DNA from: Desulfobulbaceae bacterium
GTDB lineage: Bacteria > Desulfobacterota > Desulfobulbia > Desulfobulbales > Desulfocapsaceae
Reading direction: 5' to 3'
Assembly: GCA_024636345.1 (NCBI GenBank)
Contig: JAGXHG010000020.1
Coordinates: forward strand, 45,606-109,605
DNA length: 64,000 nucleotides
Part shown: piece after piece, positions 27,601 through 36,261 of the stretch
Position numbering within the stretch: the stretch's first letter is position 1
How the letters are laid out: the number at the start of each line of letters is the position of its first letter
Position numbers and translations under genes: made by a program
Notes under the pieces: model-generated
What the model saw: only the letters and a program-made list of their open reading frames with translations
The model's database searches: none
Told to the model about the DNA's origin: nothing

Positions 27601-27905
27601 ATATCGGTGCCCTCTTCAAAGATGACATAGACATAAGAGTAACCAAAATCGGAAAAACCACGAACCGCTTTTACCCTGGGCGCACCAAGCATCGCGGTCA
27701 CGACTGGATAGGTGACCTGATCTTCGATGATATCCGGGCTGCGGTCCCATCGTGAATAAATAATGACCTGGGTGTCACTGAGATCCGGAATGGCGTCGAG
27801 GGCAACGCGGTTCATCGACCACCAACCTGCGACACAGGCTGCGGCAATCAGAGTAAAAACGATAAACCGGTTGTTAACGGATAAATCAACGATGCGGTTA
27901 ATCAT
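24639..27905 (-). CDS. cusA: CusA-like heavy-metal efflux RND transporter, inner membrane pump
   Basis: This is an HME-family RND proton antiporter of about 1088 residues with twelve expected membrane helices and two large periplasmic loops. N-terminal signatures [16 protein letters not shown] and [26 protein letters not shown] are characteristic of CusA/CzcA. Helix 4 reads [20 protein letters not shown], including the acidic residue of proton relay. Methionines equivalent to the three Cu(I)/Ag(I) site residues of E. coli CusA appear conserved, in [15 protein letters not shown] and RIDMLTTG, pointing to monovalent copper or silver rather than zinc. The ATG at 27905 has a plausible AGGGTGAG; a GTG at 27917 is also possible. 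It overlaps cusB slightly. No outer membrane CusC/TolC gene lies in the window. Confidence 0.92.
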   Translation of the reverse strand: [1088 protein letters not shown]

Positions 27906-29841
27906 GCCTGAGCTCACCCTGATCGGAAGTATCGGGTTTTAATTTATCCGAAATCACATCTTCAGTTTCGGGCTGTTTCATGAGTCCGGCTACCGCCAAT
28001 TTCATCCGGCTCTCAGAATCAATGAGAAAGTTACCTGAAATTACAATCTGTTCTCCCGCAGCTAGCCCTTTGATAATTTCAACACGATCACCAAACCGCC
28101 AACCAGTCACGACCTCCCGAGGTTCGAAATACCCCTCCTTCAGGGCAACAAAGACAATCTTTCTGCTTCCGGAATCCAGGATCGCATCTACCGGAACCGT
28201 GATGGCCTCCGGGAGGGGAACAAGGAACTCAACATCGACAAACATCTCGGGACGAAACACATAGTCCGGATTATCCATCTCCAGACGCACCTTCAACGTA
28301 CGCGTCTTGGCATCAAACGGCGGCATAACATCACTCACCCGGGCTTCAAAGTATCTGTTCTGTCGAGGCAGAGATACCATGGCCCTCATTCCCGGTTGGA
28401 TATATTGCGCGTCAGTATTGAAAACATCCGCCAGAATCCACACGCGGCTCAAATCAGCCACCCGGAAACATTCAGTGCCACGATCAACTTTTTCCAAAGG
28501 AGAGATACTGCGCTCGGTCACCAGACCGGTGACCGGAGATCTGACTTCAATGGTCTTCACATATCTACCGCTACGGGCAAGCCCCTCGAGCTGCGTTGCT
28601 CCGACACCTAGATTTAACAATTCCAGTTTGGCCTTGTTGGCGTAAAGGATATCATCTTCACGTATGAATGCGAAATCTGCATAATCTGCAGGGTTTTCCT
28701 CTTCCTCATGCATCGAATGCTCGTTCATATTCTGCATGGGTATAGGCGTTTTTTCGCCGGAAGGAATTATAGCAGGCTGAAGTGCTGCCGGCGAAGAGGC
28801 ATTGGACCGCATCGCGGCAAACGGCATTCCAAGAGACGGTTGACTTCCAGGTTGCAGGGGTTCGGCCTGAGGGGATCCGGACGGCAACATCTCTGTAGAT
28901 GATGTCTCAGGCGGCGGAGTTGCAGGACGCGCTTTTTCAACGGAAGGAATTGTATCAGACGGAGGTGTTTCGGGTTGGTGGATATCGGGTTGTAATACTG
29001 CTGAGGGAGAGACACTGGAGCGCATCGCGGCAAACGGCATTCCAAGAGACGGTTGACTTCCAGGTTGCAGGGGTTCGGCCTGAGGGGATCCGGACGGCAA
29101 CAACTCTGTAGATGATGTCTCAGTCGGCAGAGTTGCAGAAGTCGCTTTTTCAGCCGACATGGCTGCAGGCGACAGATTCATCTCATTCTGCATACCTACT
29201 GATGGCGGCATCGCTTTACGAGGCGATCTATACGGATACGCCGCTGGTTGCCGGGCTCCGGTAAAATTTGTTGCGGGCAGCCGCCTGCGTCCCGTATTGG
29301 CAAGTTCAGTCAGATATCGCTGCTGCCAAGAGAAAAAATCATAGCTGTAAATTCTGATCAGAGCCATGAGTTGATTTTTTTGAACCAGGCTGCCGATGGT
29401 ACTCTCAGGGATATACGACATCCAGCCATCGGCAGCCGAAACCAGGGGATATATCCGATTTTCATCCGCCGCTATGCGGCCCAATGTTCGTATTTCGTGT
29501 GTTTCAGATACTCTCTCTGCTGTACCGATTCGCACACCGATAATCTGCTGCTTCTGAGGTGTTATTTTCACGGTACCAGCTGGTATCATTCTTCCGGCAC
29601 CTGTGAGATCTCCGACACCCGTTCCATCGCCATAAACAGGTTCCATAGGCATGCCACACGGCGCAATTCCGGGTTGCTCAGATACATTTCCTGGATTCAT
29701 GGGATCAACATAGTGAAGAATCGAGCGTTCTTTTCCCACATTATGATTTCCGCCTGTCCAATACTGGCTATACCAGGTCCCTCCCCGAAAAGAAGCGAAC
29801 AGAAGGATGAAGAACAACAAGGTAAATAGAGATTTTTTCAT
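27898..29841 (-). CDS. cusB: CusB-like periplasmic adaptor with a duplicated Pro/Ser-rich insert
   Basis: CusB-type proteins link the RND pump to an outer membrane channel. The 647-residue sequence has an N-terminal membrane anchor, a YVDPMNPG heavy-metal-binding style segment with CGMPMEPVYG (about residues 45-75), the adaptor core, and C-terminal barrel segments (VDVEFLVPLPEAITVPVDAI, VFVALKEGYFEPREVVTGWR). Most CusB proteins are near 400 residues. The excess is an insert of about 200 residues in the hairpin region, made of two units with a 71-residue period rich in Pro, Ser, Gln and Met (PSLGMPFAAMRS in both). The insert is followed by a Met/His segment (MQNMNEHSMHEEEE) that could bind metal. 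Confidence 0.86.
   Translation of the reverse strand: MKKSLFTLLFFILLFASFRGGTWYSQYWTGGNHNVGKERSILHYVDPMNPGNVSEQPGIAPCGMPMEPVYGDGTGVGDLTGAGRMIPAGTVKITPQKQQIIGVRIGTAERVSETHEIRTLGRIAADENRIYPLVSAADGWMSYIPESTIGSLVQKNQLMALIRIYSYDFFSWQQRYLTELANTGRRRLPATNFTGARQPAAYPYRSPRKAMPPSVGMQNEMNLSPAAMSAEKATSATLPTETSSTELLPSGSPQAEPLQPGSQPSLGMPFAAMRSSVSPSAVLQPDIHQPETPPSDTIPSVEKARPATPPPETSSTEMLPSGSPQAEPLQPGSQPSLGMPFAAMRSNASSPAALQPAIIPSGEKTPIPMQNMNEHSMHEEEENPADYADFAFIREDDILYANKAKLELLNLGVGATQLEGLARSGRYVKTIEVRSPVTGLVTERSISPLEKVDRGTECFRVADLSRVWILADVFNTDAQYIQPGMRAMVSLPRQNRYFEARVSDVMPPFDAKTRTLKVRLEMDNPDYVFRPEMFVDVEFLVPLPEAITVPVDAILDSGSRKIVFVALKEGYFEPREVVTGWRFGDRVEIIKGLAAGEQIVISGNFLIDSESRMKLAVAGLMKQPETEDVISDKLKPDTSDQGELRHD
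28809..29125 (-). repeat. 213-bp-period direct repeat inside cusB
   Basis: The block 28809-28912 recurs at 29022-29125. About 102 bases match with one visible mismatch before the copies diverge, giving a period of 213 bp or 71 codons. The near-identity of the DNA, not just of the protein, indicates a recent duplication or ongoing homogenisation. Confidence 0.85.
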
Positions 29842-29980
29842 GGCATCAACAAACCTGTTTTCCGTCGGAATCGACTATATCAATATCCTAAGACGTCGGT
29901 ATTAAAAACCAGCATTCAAAAGTTCTACTCGACTTCTCTCCTGCAAAATCGGACAGGACTGAATCTGCTCAAGATACCGA

Positions 29981-30820
29981 TTATTTCTGACCTAGAAGTT
30001 CACTGAAATCAGACTGGGTTGCAAAGCTGTGTGCGTCATCGGGGAACGAGCCGTTGCGGACTTCCTCGGCATAGCGAGTCACATTTTCTTTGATCAGAGG
30101 TGCAAGACTGGTATAGGTTTTGACAAAACTGGGGATAAATTTTTCAAACATCCCCAAGAGGTCATGGGTCACCAGTACCTGGCCATCACAATGGACACCA
30201 GCGCCAATGCCAATGGTGGGGATAGAGAGGGTTTCAGATATAATCCTGGCCAGTTGATCAGGGATACACTCCAGAACCAGGCCAAAGACACCGGCCTGCT
30301 GCAGGCCTTTCGCCGCTGCAACCATCTTCCTGGCTGACTCCAGATCCCTGCCCTGCACCTTATAGCCGCCAAGCTGGGTGGCCGTCTGCGGAGTCAGTCC
30401 GATATGGCCCATCACCGAGATACCGGCCGCGACCATGGCGGCCACCGTCGCGCAAACCTCCAGCCCACCTTCAACCTTCACCGCATCACACCCCGCCTCT
30501 TTGAGAAACCTGCCACCATTGATGATGGCATCACGTGGACTGCTCTGATACGAGCCAAAGGGCATATCACCAATAACAACGGCACCGGGTGCCCCACGCC
30601 TGACCGCAGCTGCATGATGAATCATCTCATCCATGGTCACCGGCACGGTGGAATCATAGCCGAGTACCACCATACCAAGTGAATCTCCCACGAGCAGGAC
30701 ATCTACATCGCAGCCTGCAAGCAGAGCCGCCATAGAGGCGTCATAGGCGGTAAGCATGGTGATCTTCTTGCAGGCTGCTTTCATGGCAAGGATATCAGCT
30801 ACGGTCTTTCTTTTGGCCAT
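29981..30820 (-). CDS. panB: 3-methyl-2-oxobutanoate hydroxymethyltransferase PanB
   Basis: PanB transfers a hydroxymethyl group from methylenetetrahydrofolate to 2-ketoisovalerate, the first committed step of pantothenate and CoA synthesis. The 279-residue length is normal for the family. Visible signatures are MLTAYDASMAALLAGCDVDVLLVGDSLGMV, given here by MLTAYD and LLVGDSLGMV, then VIGDMPFGSYQ, AVKVEGG, VMGHIGLTPQ and IGIGAGVHCDGQVLVTHDLLG. It lies three bases after ruvB and is probably the last gene of that operon. It has no other pantothenate gene next to it. Confidence 0.96.
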   Translation of the reverse strand: MAKRKTVADILAMKAACKKITMLTAYDASMAALLAGCDVDVLLVGDSLGMVVLGYDSTVPVTMDEMIHHAAAVRRGAPGAVVIGDMPFGSYQSSPRDAIINGGRFLKEAGCDAVKVEGGLEVCATVAAMVAAGISVMGHIGLTPQTATQLGGYKVQGRDLESARKMVAAAKGLQQAGVFGLVLECIPDQLARIISETLSIPTIGIGAGVHCDGQVLVTHDLLGMFEKFIPSFVKTYTSLAPLIKENVTRYAEEVRNGSFPDDAHSFATQSDFSELLGQK

Positions 30821-30823
30821 GGA

Positions 30824-31885
30824 TTATTCTCCAGTATCAAAAAGTGAAGGCTGCCGGCTTCCCTGTTGTGGAAGTGTCCGGTTAAAGTGCTGATAAGCCT
30901 TCATGGTGGCCATCCGCCCGCGAGGGGTCCTGGCCAGGAATCCGGACTGGATCAAAAAAGGTTCATAAACATCTTCCAGGGTATTTTTTTCTTCGCAGAC
31001 CACGGTGGCCAGGGTATCGAGACCAATGGGACCGCCCTGAAAGGTATCGATGATGGTCAGAATAATCCGCCGGTCCATCTCATCGAGGCCAAAGCCATCC
31101 ACGTTCAACATATTCAGGGCCGCGTCCGCAACCCCGGCATCAATGACCGCATGGTTCCCGACCTCGGCAAAATCCCGCACCCGCCTGAGCAGCCGATTGG
31201 CAATCCGAGGAGTACCGCGAGACCGCCGGCCAAGCTCAAGGGCCCCGCTGGCATCTATCCGCATCCCTAAGATCAGGGCCGAACGCTGGACAATGATGAC
31301 CAGTTCTTCAGGGGCATATAGTTCAAGACGGAGAACGACCCCGAAACGATCTCGCAAGGGTGGAGTCAGCAGACCGGTGCGCGTAGTGGCGCCAACCAGG
31401 GTAAAACGGGGCAGATCCATACGCACCGACCTGGCGCCAGGCCCCTGGCCAATAATAAGATCAAGCTGAAAATCCTCCATGGCCGGATAGAGGATCTCTT
31501 CCACAGCATGATTCAAGCGGTGGATCTCATCAATAAAAAGGACATCCCCTTCCTGCAGGCTGGTGAGAATAGCGGCAAGATCCCCTTGGCGCTCAATAAC
31601 CGGGCCGGAAGTCACCTTGATCCCGGCATCCATTTCATTGGCAATAATATGAGAGAGGGTGGTTTTACCAAGACCGGGGAAACCATGGAACAGGACGTGA
31701 TCCAAAGGCTCGCCGCGCCCTTTAGCCGCACGGATAAAGATATCCAGACTCTTGCGCAAGGACTCCTGCCCAATATAGTCCGCCAGCCTTTTGGGCCGCA
31801 AATCGTACTCATTCAAGGGTTCACGACTGACAGCCCTTGGAGTGACCAGACGTTCACCAATCCCTATTTCTTCCTCAATATTCAT
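30824..31885 (-). CDS. ruvB: Holliday junction branch migration ATPase RuvB
   Basis: RuvB is the hexameric AAA+ motor that drives Holliday junction branch migration with RuvA during recombination and repair. The 353-residue protein has [11 protein letters not shown], Walker [20 protein letters not shown], Walker [12 protein letters not shown], the sensor stretch [21 protein letters not shown] and the C-terminal winged-helix segment [17 protein letters not shown]. The reading frame begins four bases inside ruvA, an ATGA-type overlap. Confidence 0.97.
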   Translation of the reverse strand: MNIEEEIGIGERLVTPRAVSREPLNEYDLRPKRLADYIGQESLRKSLDIFIRAAKGRGEPLDHVLFHGFPGLGKTTLSHIIANEMDAGIKVTSGPVIERQGDLAAILTSLQEGDVLFIDEIHRLNHAVEEILYPAMEDFQLDLIIGQGPGARSVRMDLPRFTLVGATTRTGLLTPPLRDRFGVVLRLELYAPEELVIIVQRSALILGMRIDASGALELGRRSRGTPRIANRLLRRVRDFAEVGNHAVIDAGVADAALNMLNVDGFGLDEMDRRIILTIIDTFQGGPIGLDTLATVVCEEKNTLEDVYEPFLIQSGFLARTPRGRMATMKAYQHFNRTLPQQGSRQPSLFDTGE

Positions 31886-32514
31886 GCCAGAGTCCGCAAG
31901 GTTTCCCGTATAAGTTCTTCAATCTCCATTGTGGCAAAAGAGGCGGCCCCCACCCGTTTTTTCACTTCAGTCAAGGCCTGTCTGGCCACAGGATCAGGAT
32001 AGCCGAGGTTGACAAGAGCCGACAGGGTATCTAAAACAGCGCCACCGGGAGCCACAGACAGAGATGTTGCCTTGTCCGCCACACCTTCACGCTCGTCCCC
32101 CGCGCCCTGAAGGTGACTCACCTTATCCTTCAACTCCACACACAGCCGTTCGGCCGTCCTTTTACCCACCCCCTGCAAGGTAGTGAGACGACTGATATCT
32201 TCGCGAACAATGGCCTGACACAAATCAGCCACCCGCATCCCGGAGAGAATGGCAAGACCGAGCTTAGGACCAATACCGGATACCGTCTTGAGAATAAGAA
32301 ACAGCTCCTTTTCTTCCACCTCCAGAAAACCAAAGAGGACAATGGCATCCTCCCGGACATGGGTATGGATATGGAGAAAGACCTGACTGTTCTTTTCGGG
32401 CAGGCGGGCCAATCCGTCCGTGGAGAGGAAGACCTCATATCCCACCCCACCTACATCAATAACGGCTCGATCCGGGCCTGTCATCAGCACATTTCCTGTC
32501 AGGGTGGCAATCAT
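31882..32514 (-). CDS. ruvA: Holliday junction DNA helicase subunit RuvA
   Basis: RuvA binds the four-way junction and loads RuvB. The 210-residue protein has the N-terminal OB-fold ([19 protein letters not shown]), the two helix-hairpin-helix motifs ([15 protein letters not shown] and [17 protein letters not shown]) and a C-terminal three-helix domain ([19 protein letters not shown]) that contacts RuvB. It overlaps ruvB by four bases and lies 52 bases after ruvC, the usual ruvCAB order. Confidence 0.97.
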   Translation of the reverse strand: MIATLTGNVLMTGPDRAVIDVGGVGYEVFLSTDGLARLPEKNSQVFLHIHTHVREDAIVLFGFLEVEEKELFLILKTVSGIGPKLGLAILSGMRVADLCQAIVREDISRLTTLQGVGKRTAERLCVELKDKVSHLQGAGDEREGVADKATSLSVAPGGAVLDTLSALVNLGYPDPVARQALTEVKKRVGAASFATMEIEELIRETLRTLA

Positions 32515-32566
32515 ATTATTTCAGGGAAGAACAAAGACGAAAGAGTGATTTTGAGACACTGTTCTC

Positions 32567-33034
32567 TCACAGATGATGGGCATGACAGATAGCAACCGCC
32601 AGAGCATCGGCAGCATCAGTACTGGGCAAGGAAGAAAGACCCAGCAAGACTTTGATCATATGCTGTACCTGCCCCTTTTCCGCCTGACCGTACCCCACCA
32701 CAGATCGTTTAACTTTTTTGGCACTGTAATCATGGACCCCCAGGCCATTCTGCATGGCCGCAACGACCGCCGCCCCCCTGGCCTGACCAAGTTTAAGAGC
32801 AGAGCTGGCATTGCTGGCCATGAACACATCCTCAACTGCCGCGACCTCGGGATTGTGGAGCTGAATAACCTCATTGATTCCATCAAAGATCTCATTGAGG
32901 CGATGAGCAAAAGGAAATTGCTGCGTCGTCTTCACCACCCCGCAGGCGACAAAACATATCCTGCCGGCAGCAACCTCGATCACACCGTAACCAGTCAACC
33001 GGGAACCGGGATCAATGCCCAGGATGCGGATCAT
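32567..33034 (-). CDS. ruvC: Crossover junction endodeoxyribonuclease RuvC
   Basis: RuvC resolves Holliday junctions by paired nicking. The 155-residue protein begins ILGIDPGSRLTGYGVI with the first catalytic aspartate. It continues with AAVEDVFMASNASSALKLGQARGAA, given by its ends AAVEDVF and GQARGA, and contains YSAKKVKRSVVGYGQAEKGQVQ. The C-terminal DAADALAVAICHAH supplies the remaining acidic ligands. All catalytic residues are present. It sits 46 bases after the YebC-family gene, a common arrangement. Confidence 0.97.
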   Translation of the reverse strand: MIRILGIDPGSRLTGYGVIEVAAGRICFVACGVVKTTQQFPFAHRLNEIFDGINEVIQLHNPEVAAVEDVFMASNASSALKLGQARGAAVVAAMQNGLGVHDYSAKKVKRSVVGYGQAEKGQVQHMIKVLLGLSSLPSTDAADALAVAICHAHHL

Positions 33035-33080
33035 GGCAAAAGGACTGAAGACTGAAAGCTCCCTGCCGCCCCGGCACCAC

Positions 33081-33830
33081 CTATGACAGTTTCTCCATCA
33101 GGTCATCGTCAATATCAAAATTGGCGTGCACCGTCTGAACATCATCATGATCCTCAAGATTTTCCAGAAGCTTGAGCAGGGAGATGGCGATCTTCTCATC
33201 GGTCACTTCAATATTGTTCTGGGGGATCATGGTGATGGAGGCGTCAATGAACCGCACCTTGTGGGCATCAAGGGCATCACGAACCGCGTCAAAGGACTCG
33301 GGAGCAGTTATTACCTGGAACTCGTCATCTTCCTCCAGCACATCCTCGGCCCCGGCCTCAAGGGCCATCTCCATCAACTGCTCTTCCGAAACCCCCTCCT
33401 TTTCCACCTGCAACAACCCCTTCTTGTCGAACATCCAGGCAACACAGCCGGACTCCCCCAGGTTTCCGTTGCTCTTGGCGAAGAAATGGCGTACATCGGC
33501 AACGGTCCTATTGCGATTATCGGTCATACACTCAACGAGCACCGCCACCCCGCCCGGCCCATAGCCCTCGTAAAGGATCTCATCATAAATGGCTCCTTCC
33601 AACTCCCCGGTGCCTTTCTTGATGGCCCGGACGATGTTGTCTTTCGGCATATTTTCTGTTTTGGCAGAAGCGATGGCGGAACGCAACCGAGGATTGCCAT
33701 CGGGGTCACCGCCACCCATCCGGGCAGCCACGGTGATCTCTTTGATCAACCGGGTAAAAATCTTGCCTCGCTTGGCATCGGTCGCGCCCTTCTTATGCTT
33801 GATTGTTGACCACTTGGAATGTCCTGACAT
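33081..33830 (-). CDS. yebC: YebC/PmpR-family transcriptional regulator or translation factor
   Basis: The 249-residue protein begins [22 protein letters not shown], diagnostic of the family by its MSGHSKW start, followed by [26 protein letters not shown] and [13 protein letters not shown]. YebC proteins bind DNA in some bacteria, and recent work links relatives to relief of ribosome stalling at proline runs. Length and motifs are normal. The position directly upstream of ruvC matches many genomes and points to cotranscription with ruvCAB. Confidence 0.95.
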   Translation of the reverse strand: MSGHSKWSTIKHKKGATDAKRGKIFTRLIKEITVAARMGGGDPDGNPRLRSAIASAKTENMPKDNIVRAIKKGTGELEGAIYDEILYEGYGPGGVAVLVECMTDNRNRTVADVRHFFAKSNGNLGESGCVAWMFDKKGLLQVEKEGVSEEQLMEMALEAGAEDVLEEDDEFQVITAPESFDAVRDALDAHKVRFIDASITMIPQNNIEVTDEKIAISLLKLLENLEDHDDVQTVHANFDIDDDLMEKLS

Positions 33831-33906
33831 GATGTGTTCCTGAAAAAGAGTTAAAAGTAATAAAGTGATAATTAAAATTTAAAAAGACAATGCTGAAGGT
33901 TGAAGG

Positions 33907-34566
33907 CTAAGGAGTGCAAGTTGAATCGACAGCCAAGGGCTGCTGTTCTTCCTTGCAAGGTATACCTTTTAGTTTCTTAAACCCCATTCCCAGGACAAAG
34001 ACCTCTCTACTCTCAGTTCGGGAGCTTTTGGGTTTAACAACCTTGACCTGCTCAAAACGGGCCTGAACCTCCAGTACAAAGGCAGGAAAATCTTCCCCCT
34101 GAAAGGCCTTGCAGAAAAAATGCCCCTTCTCGTGCAACAGGGTCTCGGCCATAAACAAGGTCTGACGTGCCAGATTCAACGACTGTTGATGATCGGCCCA
34201 GCGATTACCCGTAGTTTTCGGGGCAAGATCAGAGATCAGAGCCTTAAAGGCCGGCCTGATTTTCCGCACCTGCTGCACCAGTTCAGGATCCATAATATCC
34301 GCAACAATCCAGTGAATAGGAGCACCACCAGATCGCGGGCTTTTTTCACTTTCCTGAAGATCAACGGCTACCACGATGCCAGTCTCACCGACTGTCTCTG
34401 AGGCATAGAGTGACCAGCTTCCAGGGCAGCATCCAAGATCCAGCACCGAATCACCCCGACGCAGGAAATGATACTTCTTCTGCGCCTCTTCCAGCTTGTA
34501 AATGGAGCGGGCAGGATATTTGTCCTGTTTGGCCTTCTTATAATAAAAGTCTTTTACTTTACGCAT
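33907..34566 (-). CDS. rlmE: 23S rRNA (uridine(2552)-2'-O)-methyltransferase RlmE (FtsJ/RrmJ)
   Basis: RlmE methylates the 2'-OH of U2552 in 23S rRNA late in large-subunit assembly. The 219-residue protein starts with YYKKAKQDKYPARSIYKLEE, then the SAM-binding VLDLGCCPGSWS, VAVDLQE, the catalytic-loop LISDLAPKTTGN and the FFCKAFQGEDF stretch. These carry the K-D-K-E tetrad expected for a 2'-O-methyltransferase. The last 20 residues are a variable tail. It is 76 bases upstream of the YebC-family gene. Confidence 0.94.
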   Translation of the reverse strand: MRKVKDFYYKKAKQDKYPARSIYKLEEAQKKYHFLRRGDSVLDLGCCPGSWSLYASETVGETGIVVAVDLQESEKSPRSGGAPIHWIVADIMDPELVQQVRKIRPAFKALISDLAPKTTGNRWADHQQSLNLARQTLFMAETLLHEKGHFFCKAFQGEDFPAFVLEVQARFEQVKVVKPKSSRTESREVFVLGMGFKKLKGIPCKEEQQPLAVDSTCTP

Positions 34567-34645
34567 ATTTTATGATCGCACTTTATTCCATTTACAGTTC
34601 TTTGACAAGACGGAAAACAACGGACAGCCGTGAACAGACTCGCCC

Positions 34646-36166
34646 CTACGCCTCACTATCCCCTACTTCCTGGACCTGCGCAAGATACTGCCGTACCCAT
34701 TGTCGCGCGTCTTCCACCGAAACCACCTCACCCTCCACCTGCGCCACCTGAAGCGCGTCAAGGATCTTTGCAAAAAGAGGCCCTGGCGATAATGAAAACA
34801 ATGCAATCAGATCCTGACCACTCAACAAGCGCGGATTTTTGACAACAGGCTGAATATATTGCTCATAAATTTTCAGGACCTCACCCAGCAAACCGGCCAG
34901 CTCCGCCTCCATGCTTGGCGGCTTTTTTTCCCCTTTTCCCGCCAGACTATCAGACATGGCGAGAAGAAACAGGCCAATCAGATCCTCTTCTGCCTTTTTG
35001 CTGAGATTCAAACAGGCCTTACGGCTCAATGGCTTTTCCCGCCGGACATTACAGAGATGAAAAGGCTGCATGTGCATCCCGACCAGCCCGGCAATTTTTT
35101 CCCGCTTCTCATTGCTCCATCGCCATTCCCGGCCCAACTTCGACACTAGATCCTTTCCAGCCTGATCATGACCATAAAAAGTGACCCGACCGTCTTTGTC
35201 AGCACGGATATCCATGGTCACAGGTTTCCCCAGGTCATGAAGCAGAGCCGCCCATTTCAGCCGCACCTTCATCCCCGGCTGAGCAATATAGTCCTTGATT
35301 CTTGCCGCATTCTCCGGATAAAAGCGGTCGGGACTTACCACAATCTCCTCCATGAATCCGAGTGCGGCCAAACTGTGATGGAATACATCCAGATGATGGA
35401 AGCCCGGCTGTTCCATCCCCACGCCTCCGGCAAGCTCGGGAATAATCTGCCAGAGCAACCCGATTTCTGCCATTTCCCCAATCACTGTGCAGGCCCGATC
35501 AGAGTCCATGATCAGATCCAGCTCATGACTGATCCGTTCAACCGAGACCTCACGGATCGACATTACATGCTGAGCGATCTCCGTTCTCGTCGCCTCTTCT
35601 ATCCTGAACCCCAGCGTGGCACTCAACCGGTACCCACGGAGCATCCGCAGAGGGTCTGCAATAAAGGCATGAGGACAGGCACGAAGGAGATGACCTTCCA
35701 GGTCTTGGACACCATGGAGAGGGTCGATCAAACATGGCGCAACCGGTCCATCCACCAGGGAGGCAAGGGAGACTCCCATGGCATTGATCGTATAATCCCG
35801 AAGGCTAAGATCGGTTTCAATATCTCGCGCCCCTTGCCGAAAGCTGGAAAAATCAATGGTCAGTCCTTGCCACACCACCCGTCCAGCATCCTCCTCAAAG
35901 CAGCCGAGGGGAACGAAGGTCCCCCGGCCCAACTCGGCAATCAGGTCCCGGCAACAGGAGACGGCATCATGGGCCACCGTAATGTCAAGATCGGCAGGAG
36001 TCCTGCCCAACAACCAGTCCCGCACTGTGCCGCCAATGACAAAAAAGTCCAGCACATGTCGCTCCGCCACCCGTAGCAGGGCCGCAATCAGTCGTTGCGG
36101 ATAACTTCCCAGCCTTAGACGCAACAGTGTCATGTCATGAAGGTTATTGCTTCTTTCTTCTTCCAT
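34646..36166 (-). CDS. CCA tRNA nucleotidyltransferase / poly(A) polymerase family protein with HD domain
   Basis: This class II nucleotidyltransferase of 506 residues has FVIGGTVRDWLLGRTPADLDITV, given by GGTVRDWLLG and DLDITV with two catalytic aspartates, then LRDYTINAMG, DPLRMLRGYRLSATLGF and the RNA-binding helical region. An HD phosphohydrolase-type segment follows (HHLDVFHHSLAAL, AALLHDLGKP, FYGHDQAG). This architecture fits a CCA-adding enzyme, which repairs tRNA 3' ends, but some deltaproteobacteria split the C- and A-adding activities between two such proteins, so specificity is open. It diverges from the thioredoxin-fold gene across about 95 bases. Confidence 0.88.
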   Translation of the reverse strand: MEEERSNNLHDMTLLRLRLGSYPQRLIAALLRVAERHVLDFFVIGGTVRDWLLGRTPADLDITVAHDAVSCCRDLIAELGRGTFVPLGCFEEDAGRVVWQGLTIDFSSFRQGARDIETDLSLRDYTINAMGVSLASLVDGPVAPCLIDPLHGVQDLEGHLLRACPHAFIADPLRMLRGYRLSATLGFRIEEATRTEIAQHVMSIREVSVERISHELDLIMDSDRACTVIGEMAEIGLLWQIIPELAGGVGMEQPGFHHLDVFHHSLAALGFMEEIVVSPDRFYPENAARIKDYIAQPGMKVRLKWAALLHDLGKPVTMDIRADKDGRVTFYGHDQAGKDLVSKLGREWRWSNEKREKIAGLVGMHMQPFHLCNVRREKPLSRKACLNLSKKAEEDLIGLFLLAMSDSLAGKGEKKPPSMEAELAGLLGEVLKIYEQYIQPVVKNPRLLSGQDLIALFSLSPGPLFAKILDALQVAQVEGEVVSVEDARQWVRQYLAQVQEVGDSEA

Positions 36167-36261
36167 CTGCCAGCACTTTGGTTTATCGTAAGATGTAAAG
36201 AAACGTAGGTTGAAAATTAACGTAACAAAAGTCCATTTACAATTACCACATCAGCACAAAT

